Assembly (NCBI GenBank): GCA_902491915.1
Contig: CABUJL010000005.1
Location: 1 to 38,684 of the forward strand
DNA from: an uncultured Collinsella sp.
GTDB lineage: Bacteria; Actinomycetota; Coriobacteriia; Coriobacteriales; Coriobacteriaceae
Direction: 5' to 3'
DNA: 38,684 nucleotides
The notes under the pieces are model-generated. The model ran no database searches. It was not told where the DNA came from and saw nothing but the letters and a program-made list of their open reading frames with translations. The translations under genes were made by a program, and so were the position numbers. Shown here in pieces: positions 31,633-38,684 of this stretch (positions are counted from its first letter, which is position 1; each line of letters opens with the position of its first letter).

Positions 31633-34410
31633 ATGATTCTCAACGGACCGGGGATTAGCTACACCGAGCCCGATATCGGTGCGGAGTTTGTGCCGCCGCT
31701 GCCGGAGCATCCGCGCGAGGCCATCGTCAAACTGTGCGAGCACTGCACTAACCGCCTGCTGCATCGCGACGAGCTGCTGGGCTACGAGTACTGGTCGTTT
31801 GCCGAGGCCGCAACTGACGAGCAGGCCGAGGTACTCTGCAAGATGAAGATGCGCCGTCCCTACACGCTGCCCGAGATGGTCAAGCTCACCGGCATGCCCG
31901 AGGCCCAGATCGAGAAGATGCTCGACGATATGAGCTACACGGGCCTGCTCGAGTACAACTGGGAAAATCCCGAGCGCGCCAAGCAATGGGTGCTGCCCAT
32001 GCTGGTGCCGGGTTCCGCCGAGTTCCTCAACATGCGCGTGAGCCAGCTCGAGGAGCACCCGGTCTACGCCAAGTTCTTTGAACAGGCATCCAAGGGCCCG
32101 CTGTCCAAGGCCACACCGATGGTGCCGCCCGGAGGCGCCGGTATCGGCATGCACGTCATTCCGGTCGAGAAGGCCATTGACGCCGCGAGCACGTCGGTGC
32201 CTATTGAGCATATTGAGCACTGGCTCGACAAATACGAGGGTAAGTATGCCGCTAGCACCTGCAGCTGCCGCGCGAGCCGTCGCGTGATGGGTGAGGGCTG
32301 CGCCGACGACCCGGCCGATTGGTGCATCGCCGTGGGCGATATGGCCGACTACGTGGTCGAGACCGATCGTGGCCATTACGTGACCCGCGACGAGGTCTAC
32401 GACATCCTGCGCCAGGCCGAGGACAACGGCTTTGTGCACCAGATCACCAACATCGACGGCGAGAACAAGATCTTCGCCATCTGCAACTGCAACGTCAACG
32501 TGTGCTACGCCCTGCGCACCTCGCAGCTGTTCAACACGCCCAACCTGTCGCGCTCGGCCTATGTCGCCAAGGTCGAGAAGGACAAGTGCGTTGCCTGCGG
32601 TCGCTGCGTTGAGGTGTGCCCGGCCGGCGCCGCCAAGCTCGGCCAGAAGCTCTGCAGCAAAAAGGCCGGCGGACAGGTGCCCGAGTATCCGCGCCAGGAG
32701 CTGCCCGACGCCACCAAATGGGATCACACCAAGTGGTCGCCCAACTACCGCAACGACAACCGTATCGAGACGCATGAGTCCGGCACCGCTCCCTGCAAGA
32801 CGGCCTGCCCCGCGCACGTTGCCGTTCAGGGCTATTTGAAGCTCGCGGCTCAGGGTCGCTATGACGAGGCCCTAGCACTCATTAAGCGCGAGAACCCGCT
32901 GCCCGCTATCTGCGGCCGTGTGTGCAACCGCCGCTGTGAGGATGCCTGCACCCGCGGCCGTGTGGATGCCGCCGTGGCTATCGACGAGGTCAAGAAGTTC
33001 ATCGCCCAGCGCGATCTGGATGCCGCGACCCGCTACGTCCCGCCCGTGGTTACGCCGACGCGCGCTGGCGGCTTTGATCAGAAGATCGCCATCATCGGTG
33101 CCGGTCCGGCCGGCCTGTCCTGCGCCTTCTATCTGGCCGAGAAGGGCTACAAGCCCGTCGTGTTCGAGAAGAACGAGCGCCCGGGTGGCATGCTCACCTA
33201 TGGCATTCCCAGCTTTAAGCTGCAGAAGGATGTTATCGAGGCCGAGGTCGAGATCATTCGCCTGATGGGTGCCGAGTTCCGCTATGGCGTGGAGGTCGGT
33301 CGCGACGTGACGCTCGACGAGCTGCGCGAGCAGGGCTTTAAGGCCTTCTACGTTGCTATTGGCTGCCAGGGCGGCCGCCTTGCCGGTATTCCGGGCGAGG
33401 ATGCCGTGGACGTGACCGTGGCCGTCGACTTTTTGCGCGAGGTCAACAGTGGCAAGATCGACGCGTTGCCCGGCCGCACCATTGTGGTGGGCGGCGGCAA
33501 CGTGGCTATCGATGTCGCGCGCAACGCCTGCCGTCTGGGTTCCGAGCACGTTGAGATGTTCTGCCTGGAGAGCGAGGCCCAGATGCCCGCCAGCGAGGAG
33601 GAACGTCGCGAGGCCGTTGAGGACGGCGCTCACATCAGCTGCGGCTGGGGCCCCAAGGAGATTCACCTGGACGAGGCCGGTCGTGTATGCGGTATCACCT
33701 TCAAGCGCTGCACGCGTGTCTTTGACGACGAGGGCCGTTTTGCGCCCGAGTACGACGAGAACGATCTGCGCCGTGTCGATGCCGACCGTGTCGTCATGTC
33801 GATTGGCCAGTCCATTGTGTGGGGCGACCTGCTGGCTGGCTCCAAGGTGGAGCTCGGCCGCGGCCAGGGTGCCCTTGCCGATCCCCAGACTTACCAGACC
33901 GCCGAACCCGACATCTTTGTGGGCGGCGACGTCTACACCGGCCCCAGCTTTGCCATCGACGCTATCGCCGCCGGTCACGAGGCCGCGGTGTCCATCCATC
34001 GCTTTGTGCAGCCGGGCTCCACGCTCACCATCGGCCGCAACCAGCGCCGCTACACCGCGCTCGACCGCGACGATGTCGTGATCGAGAGCTACGACAACGC
34101 GAGCCGCGAGGTTGCGCATGTGGACCGCGAACGCGAGAAGGCTGCACCGTTTAGCGAGTATGTTGAGACCTTTACCGAGGAGCAGGTGCGCGCCGAGACC
34201 GCCCGCTGCCTGGGCTGCGGCGCCTCGATCGTCGACCCCAACAAGTGCATCGGCTGCGGCCTGTGCACCACCAAGTGCGCGTTCGACGCCATCCATCTGG
34301 ATCGCGACCGCCCCGAGTGCTCCACGATGGTCAAATACGAGCAAAAGCTCCCAAGCCTCGGCAAGTACGCGCTCAAGCGCGCCATCAAGATCAAGTTCGG
34401 TCGCAAGTAA
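31633..34410 (+). CDS. Multidomain Fe-S/FAD oxidoreductase, GltD/NfnB-like
   Basis: The 925-residue cytoplasmic enzyme combines several redox modules. Residues 1-310 form a Cys-containing N-terminal region (LCEHCTNRL, STCSCRASRR, CNCNVNVCY). A ferredoxin motif CVACGRCVEVCP starts at Cys319. Then comes a GltD-type Fe-S helical domain (CKTACPAHVAVQGYL, ICGRVCNRRCEDACTRG), an FAD-binding Rossmann fold (GAGPAG from Gly489), an NAD(P)H-binding fold (GGGNVAIDVA from Gly620), and a C-terminal ferredoxin domain with CIGCGLCTTKC from Cys872. The core is that of glutamate synthase small subunit and NfnB, which move electrons between NAD(P)H and ferredoxin. The acceptor is unknown. Divergence from tetR and the adjoining hypA hint at hydrogen or ferredoxin metabolism. 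Confidence 0.88.
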   Translation: MILNGPGISYTEPDIGAEFVPPLPEHPREAIVKLCEHCTNRLLHRDELLGYEYWSFAEAATDEQAEVLCKMKMRRPYTLPEMVKLTGMPEAQIEKMLDDMSYTGLLEYNWENPERAKQWVLPMLVPGSAEFLNMRVSQLEEHPVYAKFFEQASKGPLSKATPMVPPGGAGIGMHVIPVEKAIDAASTSVPIEHIEHWLDKYEGKYAASTCSCRASRRVMGEGCADDPADWCIAVGDMADYVVETDRGHYVTRDEVYDILRQAEDNGFVHQITNIDGENKIFAICNCNVNVCYALRTSQLFNTPNLSRSAYVAKVEKDKCVACGRCVEVCPAGAAKLGQKLCSKKAGGQVPEYPRQELPDATKWDHTKWSPNYRNDNRIETHESGTAPCKTACPAHVAVQGYLKLAAQGRYDEALALIKRENPLPAICGRVCNRRCEDACTRGRVDAAVAIDEVKKFIAQRDLDAATRYVPPVVTPTRAGGFDQKIAIIGAGPAGLSCAFYLAEKGYKPVVFEKNERPGGMLTYGIPSFKLQKDVIEAEVEIIRLMGAEFRYGVEVGRDVTLDELREQGFKAFYVAIGCQGGRLAGIPGEDAVDVTVAVDFLREVNSGKIDALPGRTIVVGGGNVAIDVARNACRLGSEHVEMFCLESEAQMPASEEERREAVEDGAHISCGWGPKEIHLDEAGRVCGITFKRCTRVFDDEGRFAPEYDENDLRRVDADRVVMSIGQSIVWGDLLAGSKVELGRGQGALADPQTYQTAEPDIFVGGDVYTGPSFAIDAIAAGHEAAVSIHRFVQPGSTLTIGRNQRRYTALDRDDVVIESYDNASREVAHVDREREKAAPFSEYVETFTEEQVRAETARCLGCGASIVDPNKCIGCGLCTTKCAFDAIHLDRDRPECSTMVKYEQKLPSLGKYALKRAIKIKFGRK

Positions 34411-34444
34411 GTAGTCATAACGGGAACGACGGAAGGAAAAAATA

Positions 34445-34873
34445 GTGCACGAGCTCGGAATCGTCTATCACATTATTCGCGATGTTGAGAATGTGGCGCG
34501 CGCTCATGGCGTGCGTCGCGTTTCGAGCGTGACGTTGCTGCTGGGCGAGGTCTCGGGCGTCGTTCCCGACTTGCTACTCGACGCTTGGCGCTGGGCGGCA
34601 GATAAAAAGTCTATCGCGCAGGGTGCGGAGCTTATCGTGGAGCCCGTCGAGGCCGTGACACGTTGCGAGGCGTGCGGCTGCGACTACGCGACGGTCGAGC
34701 ACGGCAAGACCTGCCCCCATTGCGGCAGCGGCGAGACATACCTGCTGCAGGGCCAGGAGGTCATGATCAAGCAGATTGAGACCCCCGACGAGGACCCGGC
34801 AGATGCTGCTCCTGACGGCCTCTCCGACGCCCCCGACGCCGTCGACGCCGCCAACCCCCTCCGCATCGTCTAG
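34445..34873 (+). CDS. hypA: Hydrogenase/nickel metallochaperone HypA
   Basis: HypA (142 residues) delivers nickel to the hydrogenase large subunit. It opens MHELGI, with His2 and Glu3 of the nickel site, and has the zinc-binding pairs Cys74/Cys77 and Cys90/Cys93. A C-terminal acidic Asp/Ala-rich extension (about residues 113-142) is beyond the usual 115-residue length. The start is GTG, with AAGGA about 9 nt upstream. It lies 34 nt after the oxidoreductase, probably in one transcript, and 28 kb from the hypCDEF operon. No hypB is visible in the window. Confidence 0.95.
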   Translation: MHELGIVYHIIRDVENVARAHGVRRVSSVTLLLGEVSGVVPDLLLDAWRWAADKKSIAQGAELIVEPVEAVTRCEACGCDYATVEHGKTCPHCGSGETYLLQGQEVMIKQIETPDEDPADAAPDGLSDAPDAVDAANPLRIV

Positions 34874-34884
34874 GACCCCCTATA

Positions 34885-34951
34885 AGTTGCGGTGAAATAG
34901 TTCCTAAATCCAGCCTTCTGGCTCTTAAACAAGAACTATTCCACCGCAACT
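34885..34951. repeat. 67-nt palindrome C2 (AGTTGCGGTGAAATAG family)
   Basis: Arms AGTTGCGGTGAAATAGTTC and GAACTATTCCACCGCAACT pair with one mismatch over 19 nt, around a loop with an AGCC-TTCT-GGCT inner hairpin. It starts 11 nt after the hypA stop. Confidence 0.9.
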
Positions 34952-35277
34952 ATTTTGAGTGGTTTCATAGACCATAAGTCACGAAAATAGTCAAGTCATG
35001 TCTGTTTAAACAAAATAGCGGCAGTACAAGCGCATTCGCGCTTGCCAAAATCGATATTAATGAACAGCCTGTTTGTATCTGTAAAATGCATGGCTTGATG
35101 AGCGACGCCTTGTCGTGTAATGAGTCAAAAAGCAGTAACGTAATCAACTTGTAACAAACCTAGACGTTTAAACAAATAAACCAACCTTTTGCGGATTTAG
35201 CTATAATTCCACAATCCAAACAGGTATACTCCTTTCATGTCGTGTAGGAAATACGTAGACAAAAAGGAGGTTATGTG
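34952..35277. promoter_or_regulatory. AT-rich control region upstream of the mannose PTS operon
   Basis: This gene-free stretch is markedly AT-rich compared with its surroundings. It contains a perfect TATAAT at 35202-35207 without a good -35 hexamer, two GTTTAAAC palindromes each followed by AAA (35004-35011 and 35166-35173), and a perfect hairpin CAAGCGC-ATTC-GCGCTTG (35027-35044). A weak -35 plus paired operators suggests activator- or sugar-dependent control. No sigma-54 type -24/-12 element was found. Confidence 0.5.
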
Positions 35278-36267
35278 ATGGTAAGTATTGTTCTTGCTAG
35301 CCACGGGGACTTGGCAGCTGGAATCAAGCAGACGGGCTCGATGGTCTTTGGCGATCAGCCGTCTGTTGCCGTGGTCTCGCTCGAGCCGAGCATGGGCCCC
35401 GACGACTTCCGTGCCAAGGTCGAGGAAGCAATCGCTTCCTTCGAGGACCAGGAGCAGGTGCTCTTCCTCGTTGATCTGTGGGGCGGCACGCCGTTCAACC
35501 AGATCAGCGGGCTCATCGAGGGCCATGATTCCTGGGCTATCGTCACCGGTGTCAACCTGCCTATGCTCATCGAGGCATATTCGCAGCGCTTTGACGCAAA
35601 GAACACTGCACATGCGATCGCAAAACATCTCGTGACTGAGGCTAAGGCTGGCGTGCGCGTCAAGCCCGAGTCTCTGGAGCCCGAGGAGAAGAAGCCGGCT
35701 GCGGCCGCCGCTGCTCCTGCAGGCGCCATCCCTCCGGGAACGGTCATCGGCGATGGGCACATCAAGATCGCCCACGTCCGTATCGACACCCGTCTGCTTC
35801 ATGGCCAGGTGGCCACCACGTGGACCAAGCAGATCAACCCCAACCGCATCATCGTGGTTTCCGACGGCGTTGCTCACGACGAGCTCCGCAAGACCATGAT
35901 CGAGCAGGCTGCCCCTCCGGGAGTCCATGCCAACGTCGTGCCCATCAAGAAGATGGCCGAGGTCGTCAAGGACACGCGCTTTGGTGACACCAAGGCCATG
36001 CTGCTCTTTGAGAACCCGCAGGATCTGCTCAAGGCCATCGAGGCCGGCGTCGACATCAAGGAAGTCAACATCGGTTCCATGGCTCACTCCAAGGGCAAGG
36101 TCGTCGTCACCAACGCCGTCGCTATGGGCGATGACGACGTCAAGACTCTCGAGGCCCTCAAGGCCAAGGGCGTCAAGTTCGAGGTCCGCAAGGTTCCTTC
36201 GGATTCCTCCGAGGATCTCGACGCCATGTTGAAGAAAGCTAAGGCCGAACTGGCCGCTCAAGCATAG
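35278..36267 (+). CDS. manX: Mannose-family PTS EIIAB component
   Basis: The 329-residue fused cytoplasmic EIIA-EIIB passes phosphate from HPr to the incoming sugar. The EIIA domain (residues 1-125) has the phospho-acceptor His9 in VLASHGDLA; an Ala/Pro-rich linker spans about 133-155; and the EIIB domain has phospho-acceptor His175 in IDTRLLHGQVATTW. GGAGG lies 7 nt before the ATG. It is the first of four genes (EIIAB, EIIC, EIID, DUF956). The family transports mannose, glucose, glucosamine and related sugars; the exact substrate is not readable here. Confidence 0.95.
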   Translation: MVSIVLASHGDLAAGIKQTGSMVFGDQPSVAVVSLEPSMGPDDFRAKVEEAIASFEDQEQVLFLVDLWGGTPFNQISGLIEGHDSWAIVTGVNLPMLIEAYSQRFDAKNTAHAIAKHLVTEAKAGVRVKPESLEPEEKKPAAAAAAPAGAIPPGTVIGDGHIKIAHVRIDTRLLHGQVATTWTKQINPNRIIVVSDGVAHDELRKTMIEQAAPPGVHANVVPIKKMAEVVKDTRFGDTKAMLLFENPQDLLKAIEAGVDIKEVNIGSMAHSKGKVVVTNAVAMGDDDVKTLEALKAKGVKFEVRKVPSDSSEDLDAMLKKAKAELAAQA

Positions 36268-36285
36268 TAAAGGAGGGTCCGATAC

Positions 36286-37104
36286 ATGTCTGCAATCACT
36301 ATTCTGCTTGTTGCGATTGTCGCGTTGCTTGCCGGTATGGAAGGCATTCTGGATGAGTTCCAGTTCCATCAGCCGCTCGTGGCATGCACGCTTATCGGTC
36401 TCGTAACCGGTCACCTTCAGGAGGGCATCCTCCTGGGCGGTTCGCTCCAGATGATGGCCCTTGGCTGGGCTAACGTCGGCGCCGCTGTCGCGCCTGACGC
36501 CGCTCTGGCCTCGGTCGCTTCTTCGATCATCATGGTGCTCGCCCTCAACGGTGGCGCCACCGATTCGGCCAAGGCCGTTACCACCGCTATCGCCGTCGCC
36601 GTCCCGCTGTCGGTCGCTGGTCTGTTCCTGACCATGATCTGCCGTACCATTGCTACCGCTATCGCTCACGCCATGGACGGTTGCGCCGAGAAGGGCGACT
36701 TCTCCGGCATCGAGCGCTGGCAGTATGCTGCCATCCTCATGCAGGGCCTTCGTATCGCCATCCCGGCAGTGCTTCTGTGCGTCATCCCGGCCGAGGCCGT
36801 TACCAACGCGCTTAACGCTATGCCCGACTGGCTGTCCGGCGGCATGGCTGTCGGCGGCGGCATGGTCGCTTCCGTCGGTTACGCCATGGTCATCAACATG
36901 ATGGCCACCAAGGAGACCTGGCCGTTCTTCGTCCTCGGCTTTGTCCTTGCTGCCATCCCTCAGCTCACGCTGATCGCCCTTGGTCTCATCGGCATCTCCC
37001 TTGCCCTCATCTACCTTGGCCTTAAGGATCTGGCCAAGCAGGGTGGCGGCATGGGCGGTGGTTCCGGCGACCCGCTCGGCGACATTCTGAACGATTACGA
37101 GTAG
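36286..37104 (+). CDS. manY: Mannose-family PTS EIIC component
   Basis: The 272-residue membrane protein is the EIIC channel subunit of the mannose-type PTS. It is hydrophobic throughout with several helices, and has the family segments QPLVACTLIGLVTGHLQEGI and GGSLQMMALGWANVGAAVAPD. A Gly-rich tail (GGGMGGGSGD) ends the chain. AAAGGAGGG precedes the ATG, 18 nt after EIIAB. It forms the sugar channel together with EIID. Confidence 0.95.
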   Translation: MSAITILLVAIVALLAGMEGILDEFQFHQPLVACTLIGLVTGHLQEGILLGGSLQMMALGWANVGAAVAPDAALASVASSIIMVLALNGGATDSAKAVTTAIAVAVPLSVAGLFLTMICRTIATAIAHAMDGCAEKGDFSGIERWQYAAILMQGLRIAIPAVLLCVIPAEAVTNALNAMPDWLSGGMAVGGGMVASVGYAMVINMMATKETWPFFVLGFVLAAIPQLTLIALGLIGISLALIYLGLKDLAKQGGGMGGGSGDPLGDILNDYE

Positions 37105-37120
37105 GAGGGGAGTGATACAT

Positions 37121-38041
37121 ATGGCAGAGAACAAGATTCAGCTCACCAAGGCTGACCGCAAGAAGGTTTGCTTCCGTCATCAGTTCCTTCAGGGCTCGTG
37201 GAACTACGAGCGTATGCAGAACGGCGGCTGGTGCTTCGCAATGATCCCTGCGATCAAGAAGCTCTACACCAGCAAGGATGACCAGATTGCCGCTCTTAAG
37301 CGCCACCTGGAGTTCTATAACACCCACCCCTATGTTTCCGCCCCCGTCATTGGCGTTACCCTCGCTCTCGAGGAGGAACGCGCCAACGGTGCCCCGATTG
37401 ACGACGTCGCCATTCAGGGCGTCAAGGTCGGTATGATGGGCCCGCTCGCCGGCGTCGGCGACCCCGTCTTCTGGTTCACCCTTCGCCCGATTCTGGGCGC
37501 TCTGGGCGCTTCCCTGGCCATGTCCGGCAGCATCGTCGGTCCGCTGCTGTTCTTCTTCGCGTGGAACATCATCCGTTACGCTTTCCTGTGGTACACGCAG
37601 GAGTTTGGCTACAAGGTCGGCTCCTCCATCGCCAAGGACCTCTCCGGTGGTCTGATGGGCAAGGTCACCGAGGGCGCTTCCATCCTGGGTATGTTCATCA
37701 TCGGCGCCCTGGTCGAGCGCTGGGTGTCCATTTCCTTCACCCCGATCGTCTCCACGGTCAAGCAGTCTGCTGGCGCCTTTATCGACTGGGCTAGCCTGCC
37801 CTCCGGTTCCGAGGGTATCAAGGAAGCGCTGACGATGTACAACTCCGTCGGTGCTACCGCCCTTGATCAGATGAAGGTCACCACGCTTCAGGCCAACCTC
37901 GATCAGCTCATCCCCGGCCTTGCCGCCGTGTGCCTGACCCTGCTGGTCTGCAAGCTCCTCAAGAAGAAGGTCAGCCCGATCGTCATCATCCTGGCTCTCT
38001 TCGCCGTCGGCATCATCGGTCGCTTCTGCGGCTTCATGTAA
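37121..38041 (+). CDS. manZ: Mannose-family PTS EIID component
   Basis: The 306-residue EIID subunit pairs with EIIC in the membrane. The N-terminal cytoplasmic part carries SWNYERMQNGGWCFAMIPAIKKLY, then MMGPLAGVGDPVFWFTLRPI, both highly characteristic, and the C-terminus ends in two hydrophobic helices. I chose the ATG at 37121 with AGGAGGGG about 9 nt upstream over a GTG three codons earlier. It follows EIIC by 16 nt. Confidence 0.95.
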   Translation: MAENKIQLTKADRKKVCFRHQFLQGSWNYERMQNGGWCFAMIPAIKKLYTSKDDQIAALKRHLEFYNTHPYVSAPVIGVTLALEEERANGAPIDDVAIQGVKVGMMGPLAGVGDPVFWFTLRPILGALGASLAMSGSIVGPLLFFFAWNIIRYAFLWYTQEFGYKVGSSIAKDLSGGLMGKVTEGASILGMFIIGALVERWVSISFTPIVSTVKQSAGAFIDWASLPSGSEGIKEALTMYNSVGATALDQMKVTTLQANLDQLIPGLAAVCLTLLVCKLLKKKVSPIVIILALFAVGIIGRFCGFM

Positions 38042-38097
38042 GCACGCTTCGGCTTAAGACCGAGAATTGCTAGGCAAGGGCTTTTGAGCCATTGAAA

Positions 38098-38143
38098 CGG
38101 ACCGCACCCGGTGGGTACACTGGATGCGGTCCGATTGTTTTTA
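38098..38143 (+). terminator. Terminator between EIID and the DUF956 gene
   Basis: Arms CGGACCGCA (38098-38106) and TGCGGTCCG (38125-38133) pair perfectly around an 18-nt loop and are followed by ATTGTTTTTA. It probably limits read-through into the DUF956 gene, which begins 19 nt later. Confidence 0.75.
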
Positions 38144-38161
38144 TTGGAGGGCGAGGCGCGT

Positions 38162-38560
38162 ATGGCGCAATCTCAGAACAGCACGGTCGATCTGGCAACG
38201 CCGGCAACCTGCCTGATGGGGCTTACCAGCCACGGTAACGTGATGGTGGGCAATAAGGCGTTTGAGTACTATAACGAGCGCAATCCCGAGGATTATATTC
38301 AAATCCCGTGGGACGAGGTCGACTATATTGCCGCCGAGGTCTTGCGCGGCACCAAGAAGATTACGCGTTTTGCCATCTTCACCAAGGACAACGGTCACTT
38401 TACGTTTTCGACGCGCGACGACAAAGAGACGCTGCGCGCTGTGCGCAAGTACGTGGACGAGGATAGACTCGTGCGTTCGCCCGACTTTATCGACGTAACG
38501 ACCAAGGGCGCCAAGAGCATCCCCTCCGTTATCAAAAACCTCTTCCACAAAGGTAACTAG
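38162..38560 (+). CDS. manO: DUF956 protein, mannose-PTS companion (ManO-like)
   Basis: The 132-residue protein belongs to DUF956, which is found next to mannose-family PTS genes and acts on their expression in lactic acid bacteria (ManO). The family pattern is clear: MAQSQNSTVDL at the start, MVGNKAFEYYNERN, DYIQIPWDEVDYI, RFAIFTKDNGHFTFSTRD and the basic tail. GGAGGGCGAGG lies upstream of the ATG. A terminator-like hairpin separates it from EIID, and a 67-nt palindrome begins 9 nt after the stop. Confidence 0.92.
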   Translation: MAQSQNSTVDLATPATCLMGLTSHGNVMVGNKAFEYYNERNPEDYIQIPWDEVDYIAAEVLRGTKKITRFAIFTKDNGHFTFSTRDDKETLRAVRKYVDEDRLVRSPDFIDVTTKGAKSIPSVIKNLFHKGN

Positions 38561-38569
38561 CTCCTCATA

Positions 38570-38636
38570 AGTTGCGGTGAAATAGTTCCTAAATACGGCT
38601 TTAGATGCTTCAGACGGGAACTATTCCACCGCAACT
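38570..38636. repeat. 67-nt palindrome C3 (AGTTGCGGTGAAATAG family)
   Basis: It has the same 19-nt arms as C2 (one mismatch) and a different loop, and starts 9 nt after the DUF956 stop. It is the third copy, the same length as the other two. The remaining 48 nt of the window show nothing recognisable. Confidence 0.9.
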
Positions 38637-38684
38637 TCGAAGTATAGTCATGCGACGTATTGCGATGCAGTAAATCTGCTACAC

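Noticed and set aside
32872..34344. 490-codon open frame opposite the Fe-S/FAD oxidoreductase
   Set aside because: Antisense shadow of a gene with many conserved redox motifs.
35225..35230. TATACT as a second -10 for the PTS operon
   Set aside because: The position where its -35 should lie is occupied by the TATAAT hexamer, and no -35 match is present.
35197..37134. 645-codon open frame on the minus strand opposite the PTS EIIAB and EIIC genes
   Set aside because: It mirrors certain PTS genes, has no recognisable domain, and its start lies in the PTS promoter.

Overview
The window reads as a piece of a high-GC anaerobic actinobacterial chromosome, most likely a Coriobacteriia member close to Collinsella. 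The grounds are GC-rich codon use, a dnaK-grpE-dnaJ operon ending in an HspR-type regulator, nickel and hydrogenase maturation genes, a small 2[4Fe-4S] ferredoxin, a mannose-family PTS with its DUF956 companion, and Coriobacteria-style two-component and redox proteins. The genus is an inference; no rRNA or tRNA gene was recognised.

Layout. 1-7.3 kb (minus strand): a HAD phosphatase, then a NiFe-hydrogenase maturation operon transcribed as small His-rich protein, nikR, hypF, hypC, hypD, hypE. 7.3-10.3 kb: thioredoxin, a uracil-DNA-glycosylase-like protein, and an AgrC/LytTR-type two-component pair. 10.5-14.5 kb: the de novo NAD operon nadA-nadB-nadC-niaR, preceded by a perfect 44-nt palindrome that is the likely NiaR operator, and closed by a strong terminator. 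14.6-19.8 kb: a ferredoxin, then dnaK-grpE-dnaJ-like-hspR. 20.1-22.4 kb: an aconitase-family hydratase. 22.4-24.8 kb: a repeat-rich accessory segment carrying two small membrane-anchored proteins of unknown function between two copies of a composite repeat. 24.9-27.5 kb: clpB, whose promoter region shares a 33-34-nt block with dnaK. 27.6-29.5 kb: a tiny Pro/Ala-rich protein and a bitopic membrane protein. 29.7-34.9 kb: a TetR regulator and membrane protein divergent from a 925-residue Fe-S/FAD oxidoreductase, followed by hypA. 35.3-38.6 kb: mannose-family PTS EIIAB, EIIC, EIID and DUF956 (ManO-like).

Themes. The gene content is mostly housekeeping plus nickel/hydrogenase, NAD and stress functions, with regulators sitting next to their targets (NikR, NiaR, HspR, TetR). 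The unexplained signal lies between the genes. At least four families of intergenic palindromes recur here, and each has a fixed unit length: 35 nt (five copies), 48 nt (six copies in two three-unit arrays with an exact 62-nt period), 57 nt (five copies with an 80-81-nt period) and 67 nt (three copies, each 9-12 nt after a stop codon). Their constant lengths, conserved arms, variable loops and placement just after genes suggest REP/MITE-like mobile hairpins, possibly reused as 3'-end RNA elements. All coordinates and palindromes were read by eye; family assignments come from motif recognition, not searches.
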